Positions 8,530 through 18,246 of a stretch of 64,000 nucleotides of DNA are shown here, in pieces. The notes under the pieces are model-generated. The model worked only from the letters and a program-made list of their open reading frames with translations, made no database searches and was not told where the DNA came from. Source of the DNA: Ktedonobacter racemifer DSM 44963 (GTDB lineage: Bacteria; Chloroflexota; Ktedonobacteria; Ktedonobacterales; Ktedonobacteraceae); assembly GCF_000178855.1 (NCBI RefSeq), contig NZ_ADVG01000005.1, positions 930,001 through 994,000 of the forward strand, read 5' to 3'. Position 1 is the first letter of the stretch. Each line of letters opens with the position of its first letter. The translations under genes were made by a program, and so were the position numbers.

Positions 8530-9837
8530 TTACTGGTTCAGCATAGGTTGAACAGCGGTTTTCCAGCTATTCCATGCCTGCTGCGGAGTAGCGTCCCCCT
8601 TGACCACCGGAATGACTGCCTGGTCCCCCAGTGACACCTGTATATCCGTGTACTTCGATGCAGTGATTGGCGGCACAGCATTTGGAATATTCTCAGCGTA
8701 CTTGACGAGTTCTGGATTTTTGTCAAAGAACGGTTTGAAGGTTGCGTTTGTGCTCAAATCATCACGCGCCGAGGGAAGGCTTGTTGTTTGCAGCCATTGC
8801 AGATCATGTTGTGGGTCTGAGAGAACCCACTTGACAAATTCCCAGATTGCATTCTGCTGCTCAGAAGAGGCCTGCTTGTAGATCACAAGACCCTTCGCGT
8901 CGGCAAACGTTTTGATGTCCTGGCTATTTGCCATGGCATCGGGAACTGGTGGCGGCGTCAAGACGTAGGTGTCGTTGAGTTTGAGGTTCGGATACTTCTG
9001 CTGCCAGGTGGCAAAACGCCAGGGACCAATAATATCCATGACACTGAGGCCTGTTTCGAAGGCATCGGTCTGCGTCTGTGTCAGAAGGAGTTTATTCTGA
9101 GATAGATCCCTCAAGAAGGACAGGGAGTTGACCGCGGCCTGCTCATTGGCGGTAACCTTGCCTCCAGAGATGAAGTTCTGTCCATTACTGGCAGCATCAT
9201 AAATGCTGAAGAAATCAAACCAACGTTCGTACCAGGTATCTTTCACGAGTGCGTCACGTGCCCAAACAAATTTATCAGGAAATTTTTGCTTGAGCTTTTG
9301 GCCCATAGAGATGACCTGGCTATAGGTGCGGGGCGGTTCATTATAGCCGATCTGCTTGAGAATATCCATACGCCACCCAAAGAGCATGGCATTAGTATAC
9401 ATGGGCAGGATGTAGGTATGGCCATCACCAAATTTCCAGCTCGCAATGGTCTTCTCCATGTGGCGGGCCTTGATGACATCATTCCATCCGGGCATCTGGT
9501 CGAGAGGTACGATAGCTTGGGAGCTTTGTAACTGACCTCCAAAGCCAGTAAAAATATTCTCCGAAGCAGTTGGTGCTGTACCGCCCGCTAACGCTGCCTG
9601 AATGCTTGCCTCTGACGTGGGGTTTTCTGGAATAGCCTTGACCGAAATTTTGATGTCAGGGTGTTGTGCCATGTACTCTTTAGCCATTTCTGTCCAGAAG
9701 GCCTGCTGTGGGGGATTGGCCGCTGACCAGAAGGTAAGGTTTTTCGCATCGCCGGTGCTTCCTCCACCGCAGGCGGCCAAAGGAAGGCACACGATGAGAA
9801 GAAGTAATGAACCCCAGAGTAATTTTGTCAGCTTCAC
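8530..9837 (-). CDS. Extracellular sugar-binding lipoprotein (SBP family 1)
   Basis: 435 residues from a GTG preceded by GGAGG. A signal peptide with lipobox (LLLLIVCLPLAACGGGS) places it on the outer face of the membrane, anchored through Cys. The body carries solute-binding features: LTFWSAANPPQQAFWTEMAKEY, PDIKISVKAIPENP, VPLDQMPGW, WEFVKWVLSDPQ. It captures an oligosaccharide and hands it to the permeases encoded downstream. A 75-base gap follows the lacI gene, so the two are probably co-transcribed. The 269 bases downstream show no gene. Confidence 0.92.
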   Translation of the reverse strand: MKLTKLLWGSLLLLIVCLPLAACGGGSTGDAKNLTFWSAANPPQQAFWTEMAKEYMAQHPDIKISVKAIPENPTSEASIQAALAGGTAPTASENIFTGFGGQLQSSQAIVPLDQMPGWNDVIKARHMEKTIASWKFGDGHTYILPMYTNAMLFGWRMDILKQIGYNEPPRTYSQVISMGQKLKQKFPDKFVWARDALVKDTWYERWFDFFSIYDAASNGQNFISGGKVTANEQAAVNSLSFLRDLSQNKLLLTQTQTDAFETGLSVMDIIGPWRFATWQQKYPNLKLNDTYVLTPPPVPDAMANSQDIKTFADAKGLVIYKQASSEQQNAIWEFVKWVLSDPQHDLQWLQTTSLPSARDDLSTNATFKPFFDKNPELVKYAENIPNAVPPITASKYTDIQVSLGDQAVIPVVKGDATPQQAWNSWKTAVQPMLNQ

Positions 9838-9912
9838 TGCTGATTCCTCCTTGTGGTATATTCACATGCAACAATGCTGCGATAAGGTCTTCCATCGGCA
9901 TATACGATGAAA

Positions 9913-10938
9913 TCAGTAGCCGCGAAAAGCGCATCCACATGAACGGCGCAGCACCAGTTCAGCCGCGAGTTGTGCCTGCACAGTCGGATATGTGTCTTCC
10001 TCTTCCTCCAGAATAGTGAGCAGACGGCGAGCCGCAAGCTTTCCCATCTCATGTGTAAAAACTTTCACCGTTGTAAGTGGAGGAGTACTAAGCGCGCTAA
10101 AATAGGTGTCGTCAAAACCTATAAGTGCAACATCTTCTGGCACACGGCGCTGTAATTGCTGCAAAGCATGCAGTGCTCCTAAGGCGACGGCATCATTGAC
10201 CGCAAAGATCGCTGTAAGGTTGGGAATGGTGTTCAGAGCCTCTTTCAGCAATACATGACCAGTCTCTGAAGTGGTATCTTCGGCATGAAAGAGATGAGGG
10301 GTGAGACCTGCCGCAACGAGAGCATTGGTGTAGCCTTGCCCACGGTGAGCAGAGCTGGCCCAGTTCTCTGGCCCCAGTAATGCGACAATATCTCGATGTC
10401 CATGCTCGATGAGGTGCGTTGTTGCTTTGTATGCCCCTTGAATATCGTCACTATTGATCGTGTCAATGGAAGTATTTAAGAGCATATTATCGACGAGGAC
10501 CAGAGGGATTCCCCGCTGTTTCAGTTCCAAAATGAAACGCGGGGGGATATCTGGTCCCGCTAAAATCACCCCATCCACCCGATTTTCGGCGATTGGTTTA
10601 AATGTTGCGATGCTCTTATGCTCATCACCAATAGTGCTCAGCAAGAGATGATAACCATGGCGGCTCAACTCTGCTTCAACACCATGCATGATATTTGGAT
10701 AAAACGGATCGACATCCAGTGGAGCCCGACGCTGATTCACAGCATAACAGATGGTCTCTGTACGCGATGTGGCCAGCATACGTGCTGCCATATTCGCCGA
10801 ATACTCCAGCTCTTTCGCCACGGCAAGGACCCGTTCACGTGTCTCTGGCTTCACACCATCTTTGCCGTTAAGAGCACGGGATGCTGTCGCGAGGGACACC
10901 CCAGCTTTCTCAGCAATTTCAATCAAACTTACAGGCAT
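9913..10938 (-). CDS. LacI family regulator of the sugar operon
   Basis: 341 residues from the ATG at 10938 (AAGGAA about 8 bases before it). HTH: SLIEIAEKAGVSLATASRALN; hinge: SANMAARMLATSRT; effector domain with DPFYPNIMHGVEAEL and DVALIGFDDTYFSALSTPPLTTV. First gene of the operon encoding binding protein, permeases, GH130 and dehydrogenase, so it is probably their autoregulated local repressor. A matching operator lies just upstream. A longer in-frame start at 10986 would overlap that operator and is less likely. Confidence 0.92.
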   Translation of the reverse strand: MPVSLIEIAEKAGVSLATASRALNGKDGVKPETRERVLAVAKELEYSANMAARMLATSRTETICYAVNQRRAPLDVDPFYPNIMHGVEAELSRHGYHLLLSTIGDEHKSIATFKPIAENRVDGVILAGPDIPPRFILELKQRGIPLVLVDNMLLNTSIDTINSDDIQGAYKATTHLIEHGHRDIVALLGPENWASSAHRGQGYTNALVAAGLTPHLFHAEDTTSETGHVLLKEALNTIPNLTAIFAVNDAVALGALHALQQLQRRVPEDVALIGFDDTYFSALSTPPLTTVKVFTHEMGKLAARRLLTILEEEEDTYPTVQAQLAAELVLRRSCGCAFRGY

Positions 10939-10960
10939 ATGCAATTCCTTGAAAACTTTT

Positions 10961-10974
10961 TGGAAGCGCTTGCA
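10961..10974. promoter_or_regulatory. LacI/CcpA-type operator upstream of the sugar operon
   Basis: TGGAAGCGCTTGCA has the perfect core AAGCGCTT and fits the LacI-family (cre-like) pattern TGnAAnCGnnnnCA. It lies 22-36 bases before the regulator's start, so binding would block its own operon. No second copy was seen further into the operon. Confidence 0.65.
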
Positions 10975-11105
10975 AAAAGCATACATTTATTTTCCATTCC
11001 TGTCAAGACTCAACAAAATGGATATTGCAGATCAATGTACACGCATTGCGCAAAGGGGTATTGTCAACTTGGTAACGTAGCTGAACACTGTGCTAGAATA
11101 ACATC

Positions 11106-11788
11106 ATGAAAACAAATACCATTGTACTTGATTACAAAGGGTTCCGCTTCCCGCCTGAAATCATCAGCCACGAGGTGTGGCTGTATTACCGCTTCTCACT
11201 CAGTTTTCGCGATGTTGAGGAACTTCTGGCCCAGCGTGGGATCGCCATCACCTAGGAAACAGTATGGCAATGGTGTTTCAAATTTGATCAATCCTCTGCC
11301 AATGAATTACGCTGTCGTCGCCCTCGTTGTGGGGACAAATGGCACCTAGATGAAGTCGTGCTCATAATCAAAGGCAAGAAGCACTACCTGTGACGAGCGG
11401 TCGATCAGCATGGCAGTGTGCTAGATATTCTCGTGCAAAGCCGACAGAACAAAAAAGCAGCGAAACGCTTCTTGCGCAAACTCCTCAAGGACTCCAATAC
11501 ATCCCACGCGTGATCATCACTGATAAGCTCAAGAGCTATAGTGCAGCAAAACATGAGATCCTCCCTGGCGTGGAGCATCGGCAGCACAAGCGACTCAACA
11601 ACCGAGCAGAGAATTCGCATCAGCCCACGCGACGACGAGAGAAGAAGATGCGCAAATTCACATCAGCACAACACGCGCAACGGTTTCTCTCGGCATTCAA
11701 TTCCATCACTGAGCATTTCCAACCGCGACGTCACCGCTTGACTGCCGGGACATACCGTGCCATTTTACAGAGCCGATTTCAGCAATGA
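11106..11788 (+). pseudogene. IS6/IS26-family transposase, decayed
   Basis: Reads MKTNTIVLDYKGFRFPPEII, then WLYYRFSLSFRDVEELLAQRGI as in IS6 transposases. In-frame stops occur at 11253 (TAG) and 11391 (TGA, where Trp is expected in KHYLWRAVD), and a one-base shift lies near 11484. After the shift the frame continues through IITDKLKSYSAAKHEILPGV and NNRAENSHQPTRRRE. The catalytic D, D and E positions are still recognisable, but three lesions make it non-functional. Confidence 0.85.
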
Positions 11789-12024
11789 AACGCGGGTGAC
11801 TGGAGTCAAGCAGGTCGCATAACCATACCAACCTCTCCACTTCTCATGAACCTTTCACGCTTTTCCTCGTTCTTCCCCATCAATCCTTCATCCAGCTTCG
11901 AACAAGTTGACAATACCGAGATTCTTGAGAAAGATAGGTCTATCTCCCCTGATCCTTGATGCTCATTCACTTCTTCTTGTGTCTCTCGTTCTGGTACCAG
12001 ACATCATAGAGATTGTGTCGCTAC

Positions 12025-12180
12025 TATTGAGTGAGAGAGACAAAAAGAAGAAGCGCTATAACTCACATCTTCCTCATTTCGCTCTAGAGGTCGAAGAAAT
12101 CTAAATCGTTTCTCCAAAATATTGAGTGAGAGAGGCAAACGAGAGAAGCGCATCCAACCTCAGCATTCTCAGCCATCTCT
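12025..12180. repeat. Pair of dispersed direct repeats beginning TATTGAGTGAGAGAG
   Basis: TATTGAGTGAGAGAG starts at 12025 and again at 12120, each followed by a CAAA-rich stretch and an AGAAGCGC. The second copy continues to 12180 with CCAACCTCAGCATTCT and CATCTCT. Related copies occur at 27791 and 27890 with nearly the same ~95-100 base spacing. The surrounding 11789-12222 gap shows no gene. The repeat seems to be cut by the IS630 element that follows. Confidence 0.55.
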
Positions 12181-12222
12181 ACAGCGGTGTCCAGAAGGGT
12201 TGATCTATGATACACTGTCTGC

Positions 12223-13230
12223 GTGAAAGCCTATTCTCAAGACCTACGTCAACGCGTGCTGCGAGCCATCGGCCAAGGAAAAAAGCAGGCCGAAGTTGCA
12301 GAGATGTTTGCCATTTCCACCGCCACCATCAAACGCTATCTCAAAGCGCGACGAGAGAGGGGGCATGTCTTGCCCCAACCAATCCCTGGTCGTCCCAGCA
12401 TCAAAGGAGCGGCCTTGCAGGCTGGCTTGCTCGACCAGTTAGAGGCCAACCCCGATGCGACCCGAGAGCAGCACTGCCAGATGTGGGAAGCCAGGACCGG
12501 CACCAAGGTCAGCCCCGCTTCCATCAGCCGTGCCAGAATGGCTTTAGGCTGGACGCGAAAAAAAAAGATTCTGAGAGCCAGCGAACAGGATGAAGCGGAA
12601 CGCGCCGTCTGGCAGGAGCAAGCCAAGCAGTTGCCCACCCAAGATCTGGTCATCGTGGATGAGACGGGTTCGCGGATCAACATGACGCCGCTGTATGCCT
12701 ATGCTCCGCAAGGAAAGCGGGCCATCGGTACGGTTCCCCGCAACTACGGGGCGAATTTGACATTAATTGCCTCGTTGTCGGTGCAAGGCATGGGCGAATC
12801 GATGCTGCTGGATGGCGCAGCTGATGCCGCCGCCTTTGAGACCTACATCGAGCAAATCCTGGCTCCCAGCTTGCGCGAAGGCCAGATCGTGATCCTGGAC
12901 AATCTCTCGATACACCTGGGGCCTCGGGTCAAAGAGGCCATCGAAGCCCGAGGATGCCAACTCCTGTTTCTGCCTGCCTACTCGCCTGATTTCTCCCCGA
13001 TAGAGGGAGCGTTTTCCAAATTGAAAACGATCTTGCGACGGGTCGGCGCTCGTACGCGCGAGGCGCTCCAAGACGCGATCATTGAGATATTGCCTCGCAT
13101 TACTCCTGCCGATGCGCTCGGCTGGTTTCTGCATTGTGGCTATCCTACGCCTTCGACGCTCCTGGATGGCGCAACAAGAAGGGAACCAGAAGCCGCGAAG
13201 TACGAAAGGCGGAGTGAGTTACCGCAATGA
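12223..13230 (+). CDS. IS630-family transposase
   Basis: 335 residues from a GTG. N-terminal HTH (YSQDLRQRVLRAI, KQAEVAEMFAISTATIKRYL) and a DDE superendonuclease core: D in LVIVDETGSRI, D in VILDNLSIHLG, E in AYSPDFSPIEGAFSKLK. All three acids are intact, so the element may be active. The C-terminus runs about 27 residues past the usual HCGY ending. Tc1/mariner-like elements of this type insert at TA; exact ends were not placed. Confidence 0.9.
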   Translation: MKAYSQDLRQRVLRAIGQGKKQAEVAEMFAISTATIKRYLKARRERGHVLPQPIPGRPSIKGAALQAGLLDQLEANPDATREQHCQMWEARTGTKVSPASISRARMALGWTRKKKILRASEQDEAERAVWQEQAKQLPTQDLVIVDETGSRINMTPLYAYAPQGKRAIGTVPRNYGANLTLIASLSVQGMGESMLLDGAADAAAFETYIEQILAPSLREGQIVILDNLSIHLGPRVKEAIEARGCQLLFLPAYSPDFSPIEGAFSKLKTILRRVGARTREALQDAIIEILPRITPADALGWFLHCGYPTPSTLLDGATRREPEAAKYERRSELPQ

Positions 13231-13297
13231 GCACACGGAGAGAGAATAGAGAGCCAAAACGACCAGGAAGGTGAATATCCTTCAAGGAGCAATGCCT

Positions 13298-14533
13298 ATG
13301 AACGCACCTTTTCCGATGGAGGAACAGCCCTTTTGGGCAGTGATTGAGCAAACCAGACAAGCTACAACTCAACAGGAGCAAACGCAGCGGCTCGCTTATG
13401 GGCTGCATGCCCTTTCGCCTGAGCAGATTCGAGCCTTTGACCAACGCTTCCGTTCCTTATCCAACGATCTATTCCCATCCCAATCCCTGCGACAACTGCT
13501 GCTCAATCGGCATTACACCTGGGGAGACGATAGCTGGCACTACTTTCTGTCCTGGATCATCATGCAGGGAAACGATGCCTACACCCTGGCATCCCACGCT
13601 TCAGCAAACCTTCTCCCTTTGATTCACGCGCATTCAAAGCCAGCAAAGGGATTAGCAGATATCCCCACCTGGTTTCGCCCCAGATGGCTTCCAGATTTTG
13701 AAGGAAGTGCATATGTTGCCGGGAAAGTCTACCTGAAAAAAACGGGACACGAGATCGAGGAGGACGAGGCCCAAGAAGATGAGCACCAGCAGGAACCAGA
13801 ACCCAACGAATGGGAGGCCCTCCGGATCGCACGAGCCCGTGGCCATAGTCTCCTTCTTCAAGGGTTACGACGCCTTGCAGCACGGCGCAAGCAAGAAGAG
13901 GAAACAGATCTGAACGAGGCCGCCTGGGCGTCCAAGCAGTTTTATGCGCTCAATCGGCATGTTCTCAATCCGTACGGCACCCATCGTCCCTGGAGCTTGG
14001 ATCGCCATCGGTACGAAGAGGCCCTGGAAGCTTTTAAACAGGTGCTACGCTTGCAACCTGATAATCTCTTTGCTCACCGCAAAAAAGGTCAAGCGTTGCA
14101 AGCGTTGGGACGGTATGAAGAAGCTTTGATTATCTTCGGTCAGCTTATCCATCTTACACCCGAAGATCTCTCGCTATTCTATGAGAAAGGGGCTCTCTTC
14201 TTCGAAGCCGAGCGCTACTGCGAGGCGCTTGCCGTCTTTGATCAGATCTTCCGTCGCAATCCTGACGATGCCATGCTTCATTACTACCAAGGTCTTGCCC
14301 TGCTTCGTCTTGGACGCATCCAGGAAGCACTCGGGGCGTTTGAACAGACGCTCCAGCTCGATCCGGACTACTTGCCTGCATACATCGCTCAAGGCAAGCT
14401 ACTGGTGCAAAGCGGGCGTTCTCAGGAAGCGCTTCATGCCTGCGAACAGGTATTGCGCCTCAATCCACAAACGGCATGGGCGGTCCAAACGCACCAGGTG
14501 CTTCTCAGGCACGTTGAACGCAACGATCAGTGA
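13298..14533 (+). CDS. DUF4240 and tetratricopeptide-repeat protein
   Basis: About 411 residues. The N-terminal ~140 residues match the DUF4240 pattern: FWAVIEQTRQ, LSPEQIRAFDQRF, then WGDDSWHYFLSWIIMQGNDAY. An acidic linker (EIEEDEAQEDEHQQEPEP) follows. The C-terminal ~170 residues are about five TPR units (RYEEALEAFKQVLRLQPDNL, RYEEALIIFGQLIHLTPEDL, RIQEALGAFEQTLQLDPDYL). The start at 13298 is preferred because GGAG lies 8 bases upstream. TPRs bind proteins; partner and role are unknown. Confidence 0.75.
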   Translation: MNAPFPMEEQPFWAVIEQTRQATTQQEQTQRLAYGLHALSPEQIRAFDQRFRSLSNDLFPSQSLRQLLLNRHYTWGDDSWHYFLSWIIMQGNDAYTLASHASANLLPLIHAHSKPAKGLADIPTWFRPRWLPDFEGSAYVAGKVYLKKTGHEIEEDEAQEDEHQQEPEPNEWEALRIARARGHSLLLQGLRRLAARRKQEEETDLNEAAWASKQFYALNRHVLNPYGTHRPWSLDRHRYEEALEAFKQVLRLQPDNLFAHRKKGQALQALGRYEEALIIFGQLIHLTPEDLSLFYEKGALFFEAERYCEALAVFDQIFRRNPDDAMLHYYQGLALLRLGRIQEALGAFEQTLQLDPDYLPAYIAQGKLLVQSGRSQEALHACEQVLRLNPQTAWAVQTHQVLLRHVERNDQ

Positions 14534-15042
14534 CCGAGATCGTTGCCCTCCCTCGACCAGAACCGCGATCTGTCCATGCTGATGAGGAGACGATGGCGGA
14601 ACATCATTCAGCAACGCTCACTGGAGCGCAATCCTTCTGGACGCCGCTGTAGGAGCTGGAAGAAACGTGTGTTTGTTATCAACAGGCGTGGAGGTGCTCC
14701 CATGTGACACCACGTGTGACATCAGTGAACTGGAAGAGGCCATCAGGCATACCTCCACATCCTCCATGCCTGTTTCTGTAAGGGGGAAACCCCATAGAGC
14801 GAATGCCTATGGGGTTCGTCATGGGATAGATCGGGTTGGACTTACCATGGGTCACATATTCTAGTATAATACAATCATGAACAGAAATACATGTATGACT
14901 GGAAGAGCATCCAAAAATACATCCATACTATGATGATGTTTTGTGTCTCCATGTGCTCATTTGAGTCATTTCTGCACGGAGGCTTGCATGACCGAAAGAA
15001 GGTATGCTCAGTTGAAGGCAAAAAAACAGGTGGTTTTGCCCC
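14534..15042. other. Gene-free stretch with two hairpins and a repeat
   Basis: No convincing gene. It holds a copy of the sequence GCTGGAAGAA.CGTGTGTTTGTTATCAACA (14654-14684), whose relative lies at 27855-27886; the perfect hairpin at 14789-14817; and a GGCAAAA/TTTTGCC hairpin at 15017-15040 bordering the IS110 remnant. An AT-rich GTATAATAC-containing patch near 14863 resembles a -10 box, but nothing convincing follows it. Confidence 0.4.
14789..14817. terminator. Hairpin, 10-bp perfect stem
   Basis: AACCCCATAG and CTATGGGGTT pair perfectly around a 9-base loop. There is no T-run on either side, so it is terminator-like in shape only. It lies about 255 bases after the DUF4240-TPR gene. Confidence 0.5.
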
Positions 15043-15690
15043 TCAGAGGCTGGCCTTCCTACGCGGCTCTTGGAGCATGGGCGTGCTGAGCGGACTGAAA
15101 GGTGCGCCGTCATAGCATTCGTGCTTGTTCCACATTGCAAAGATGATTCTTACCCAGACGTTGGAGAGGGCACGGATGGCTTCTGTGTGACTTTTCCCCT
15201 CAGTTCGCTCTCGTTGGTAGTAATCCCTGGCCCAGGGTTCTTGTTAGGTCGTTTGCCAGGCGAACTGGTGCAGGACATTGCGCAAAGGTTTACTACAGGC
15301 AGAGCGACGGTGAGCTTTGGCGTAGGTCCCACTCTGAAAGATGACCGGAGATGTGCCAGCCAGCGCCTGCAAACTGCTGGCCTCCTCGTAGCGTGTCCAC
15401 TCATCCCCAATTTTTGCCAACAGCCGAGGCACGAGCCGTTTTCCCGCACGGGGCAAACTGCGGGAAATCGAGTTGTCAGCATGCGTCAAAAAAAGGATGC
15501 CATCCCGAATGTTGTGTAAAGGCATCGAGCTTTTCTCTCGTGAATCTCTTCCCTTGACGTAACAAGAAGAGAAGCTTCCCGCCACGAGAGAAGCAGCTCC
15601 CCGCTCCAAGGTTTCCAGGGTGATCATAGGGGGTGAACTCGCGGCTAAGGAGCGGCATTTGAGAGAGCGTCGATGCCTGGCTATGTATCA
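15043..15690 (-). pseudogene. IS110-family transposase, C-terminal part, frameshifted
   Basis: The minus strand encodes the IS110 C-terminal domain across shifted frames: LPRAGKRLVPRLLAKIGDEW, LQALAGTSPVIFQSGTYAKA and KPLRNVLHQFAWQTT, then a stop. After a frame change it reads EPWARDYYQRERTEGKSHT and ALSNVWVRIIFAMWNKHECY. The conserved order of a Transposase_20 domain is clear; the N-terminal catalytic half is missing. A remnant only. Confidence 0.75.
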
Positions 15691-15697
15691 ATGATGC

Positions 15698-16147
15698 CTA
15701 AGACTCGCGCCAGGCATCGAGGCGCCAGAGTGCTCGCCCAACCAGCCGCCACGCTCCAGCCAAGAACACGAGAGCGAACACCAGCAAGCCTGGAACAAGC
15801 AAAAACGCTCCGCGCACCAGATCATCCACTCCATCGACAAGTTGAATAAGGGCAATCAGTACCATGAAGCCGGCCAGCATCCGGCGAGATCTTGCTGCGA
15901 GGAGAAAAAGCAACATTACGGCAAGCACTAGGCTTCGTGCAAACATATAGTCTGCATAGACTCGTGCAGTCTCTGTTATAGGCCCCCCGCTTGCTAGCAG
16001 CGTAGGATTGACCTTACTGATCACCGCACCCATGATGCTCAAAAGAGCCCCAAGTATAACGACGATGGAGACCCAGAGAGGAAAGCGCGCGACCGATTGA
16101 GGTGTTTGGATATCTTCCGCCTGTGATGGTGCTGAGGGGTTGGTCAT
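15698..16147 (-). CDS. Small four-helix membrane protein, function unknown
   Basis: 149 residues. After a 24-residue hydrophilic start there are about four hydrophobic segments: LWVSIVVILGALLSIMGAVI, ARSLVLAVMLLFLLAA, MLAGFMVLIALIQLVDGVDD and FLLVPGLLVFALVFLAGAW. AAGGAG is correctly spaced before the ATG. An LIQLVDGVDD turn between the last helices recalls small DUF4345/DUF4267-type proteins, but I do not recognise it firmly. It stands alone between two IS remnants. Confidence 0.65.
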   Translation of the reverse strand: MTNPSAPSQAEDIQTPQSVARFPLWVSIVVILGALLSIMGAVISKVNPTLLASGGPITETARVYADYMFARSLVLAVMLLFLLAARSRRMLAGFMVLIALIQLVDGVDDLVRGAFLLVPGLLVFALVFLAGAWRLVGRALWRLDAWRES

Positions 16148-16359
16148 ACGTGATACTCCTTATCTATCAGATGCCTCGTTTCACCAGGTGTTATGCCTGA
16201 TTTTCTCCATTTTATCACTCCTACAGAAGATGTATCCGGGAGCATTGAGCTGCACGCGTTGAGCGTGCTACGCAAGAAAACAGGCAAACAAAGAAAACCT
16301 CCTTGAGCAGCCGTTGAACGTAAGCTGCTTGCTCCCTGAGAGCGACGACTGCTCAACCT

Positions 16360-16923
16360 TTAGCCAACCGGAATCTTTGGCAAATGGATATCTTGCATCG
16401 TGGCCTAAACAATCGTGAGGCAACTGGTTTCCTTTGTAAAGGCATCAATCTGATCGGTGCATTGCCGAACGTTGCTGAAAAAACTTTCGATGGCATTGGT
16501 ACTGCGAATGTAGCGGTGCATCACCGGCGGAAACGCGTTAAAGTCAGGAGATGCTCTTCGTCTTTACTCAGGCTCCGTATGGCTTCAGGATAGCGCTTCT
16601 GGTATTTCGCTTTAAATGCTGCCAAATTGAGGAGCGCATCTTCTTTCAAATCCTCAATGGGGCCGCTCGTCGTTGCGCGCATCGCGCGAGTGGAAGCCGT
16701 TGCGATACCCTTTGAGTTCGGGTGTGTGTTCTCCCCAAGCTGCTCCTACAAACCGTTGGAGCTCTTCTCGCATCACTTCTTCCATCATCACCCGTATGGC
16801 GACGCGAATCTGAGCACGCAAATACTCATGAAATTCCTCTGATGCTGGCATGCTTGGGGTTGACGACTCCGAAGTTCGAGGCTTGATCTCTGGTGTGGTA
16901 CGCTCTTTCTTGTACACAGGCAT
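16360..16923 (-). pseudogene. IS256-family transposase, internally deleted (copy A)
   Basis: The minus strand starts with an IS256-like N-terminus (AIRVMMEEVMREELQRFVGA, then GYRNGFHSRDARND). It then jumps, after loss of the middle third, to the C-terminal part: AAFKAKYQKRYPEAIRSL, MHRYIRSTNAIESFFSNVRQ and LPKIPVG before the stop. A frameshift and an in-frame stop lie in the C-terminal part. Closely related to copy B at 17.2-18.1 kb, in the opposite orientation. Confidence 0.8.
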
Positions 16924-17015
16924 AGTTCTCTCCTTATTTGAGTTACAGATTTTGATCCAAAGGATCGTCCTATGCCTGTATTATCTCTTCGATGTGTCCT
17001 CTTTGGGCTGCAAAT

Positions 17016-17073
17016 CTTTACACAAAACACAGTATAGCGTCGAAGATGACACCCTCCCAATAATTGTGTAAAG
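17016..17073. repeat. Facing IS256-type terminal inverted repeats
   Basis: CTTTACACAA (17016-17025) and TTGTGTAAAG (17064-17073) are exact inverses 38 bases apart. Each reads inward as the AATTGTGTAAA-like end of an IS256-family element: the left one belongs to copy A (minus), the right one to copy B (plus). The two remnants are therefore head to head with almost nothing between their outer ends. Confidence 0.65.
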
Positions 17074-17177
17074 ACCAGCCTTTCCAAAGTGGGTTATTTG
17101 AAATGAGAATACAGGCATAGAATGTTCGTTCGGAGCACATTCAGCATTTCATCAAAAGGAGATACATACTAGAGTGT

Positions 17178-18057
17178 ATGTCTGTATCCAAGAAAAAGCC
17201 TACCACATTAGCATCTGAGGTTCCAGCACAGAAGTCGTCATTACCCGCCCTGACAGAGCAGGAGGAATGCGCGTCAGTACCTACGCCGCCTAGCGGTAAG
17301 TGCCATCCAAGTTTTGATTGAACAAGTGATGCGCGAAGAATTGGAGCCTCGTGGGGAGAATGCACCCCTAATCGCCGTGGATATCGCAATGGGTCTTACA
17401 CCCGTGATCTGGTGACTTCCACCGGGCGCATTGAGGATCTCAAAGTCCCCAGAGATCGGGAAGGGAAGTTTCATAGCCAGGTATTCGAGCGATACAATCG
17501 CTACGAACCGGAGGTGGCCGAAGCGCTGACCCAGATGTTCGTCAGTGGTACAAGCACCCATAAAGTCGGAGAGGTTGCCTCCACACTCATGGGGGTGCGC
17601 CGTGACAGATGGGCATGAAGGGCTCCTCGCGGCCGTCTCTGCCCTCTTTTCCGCGACTCCCCGGCAACGGTACGTGGTGCATAAACAACGCAATGTGCTC
17701 AATGCTATTCCTCATCGGGAACGCAAAGAGGTCAGTGCAGAATTAGCCGGGATTTTCAAACAGGAGAAGAAAGAGGATGCACTGCTCAATGTAGCAGCCT
17801 TTAAAGCGAAATACCAGAAGCGCTATCCTGAAGCCATCCGCAGCCTGGTTGAAGATGAAGAGCATCTTTTGACCTTTTATGCGTTTCCACCGGTGATGCA
17901 TCGCTACATCCGCAGTACCAATGCCATTGAAAGTTTCTTTAGCAATGTGCGGCAGCGGACGGATCAGATTGATGCATTCACGACAGAAACTAGCTGTCTG
18001 ACCATCGTCTGGGCAGTCATGCAGGATAGTCGCTTGCCGAAAATTCCGGTTGGCTAG
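17178..18057 (+). pseudogene. IS256-family transposase, internally deleted (copy B)
   Basis: A decayed N-terminus (MSVSKKKPTTLASE, with an in-frame stop after SGKCHPSFD) leads to RGYRNGSYTRDLVTSTGRIE and the DNA-binding region EVAEALTQMFVSGTSTHKVG. A deletion and frame change near 17605 remove much of the DDE core. The C-terminal part is intact: DGHEGLLAAVSALFSATPRQ, YVVHKQRNVLNAIPHRERKE, MHRYIRSTNAIESFFSNVRQ, then LPKIPVG and stop. Non-functional. Confidence 0.8.
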
Positions 18058-18246
18058 AGACTCATCCCTGATCATTGGCGGGAAACAGACGGTCAGCGGA
18101 TGATGGGCTGGCTGGTTGCAGGCAGTTCTTCATTTCGTGGCCTCTTGTGTAGCACAAACTCCTTCTTCTCCGTCAGAATGGACAAGAACTCTTTTCCTTG
18201 ATACGCTGCAAATACAGAGAAAAAGAAATGAATGGAGCAATGATCT

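Noticed and set aside
12025..12180. Spaced repeats considered as CRISPR
   Set aside because: Two imperfect copies ~95 bases apart, with related copies elsewhere outside any array.
16144..16356. 70-codon minus-strand frame upstream of the small membrane protein
   Set aside because: No ribosome site, no recognisable motif, and it ends inside the leader of the real gene.
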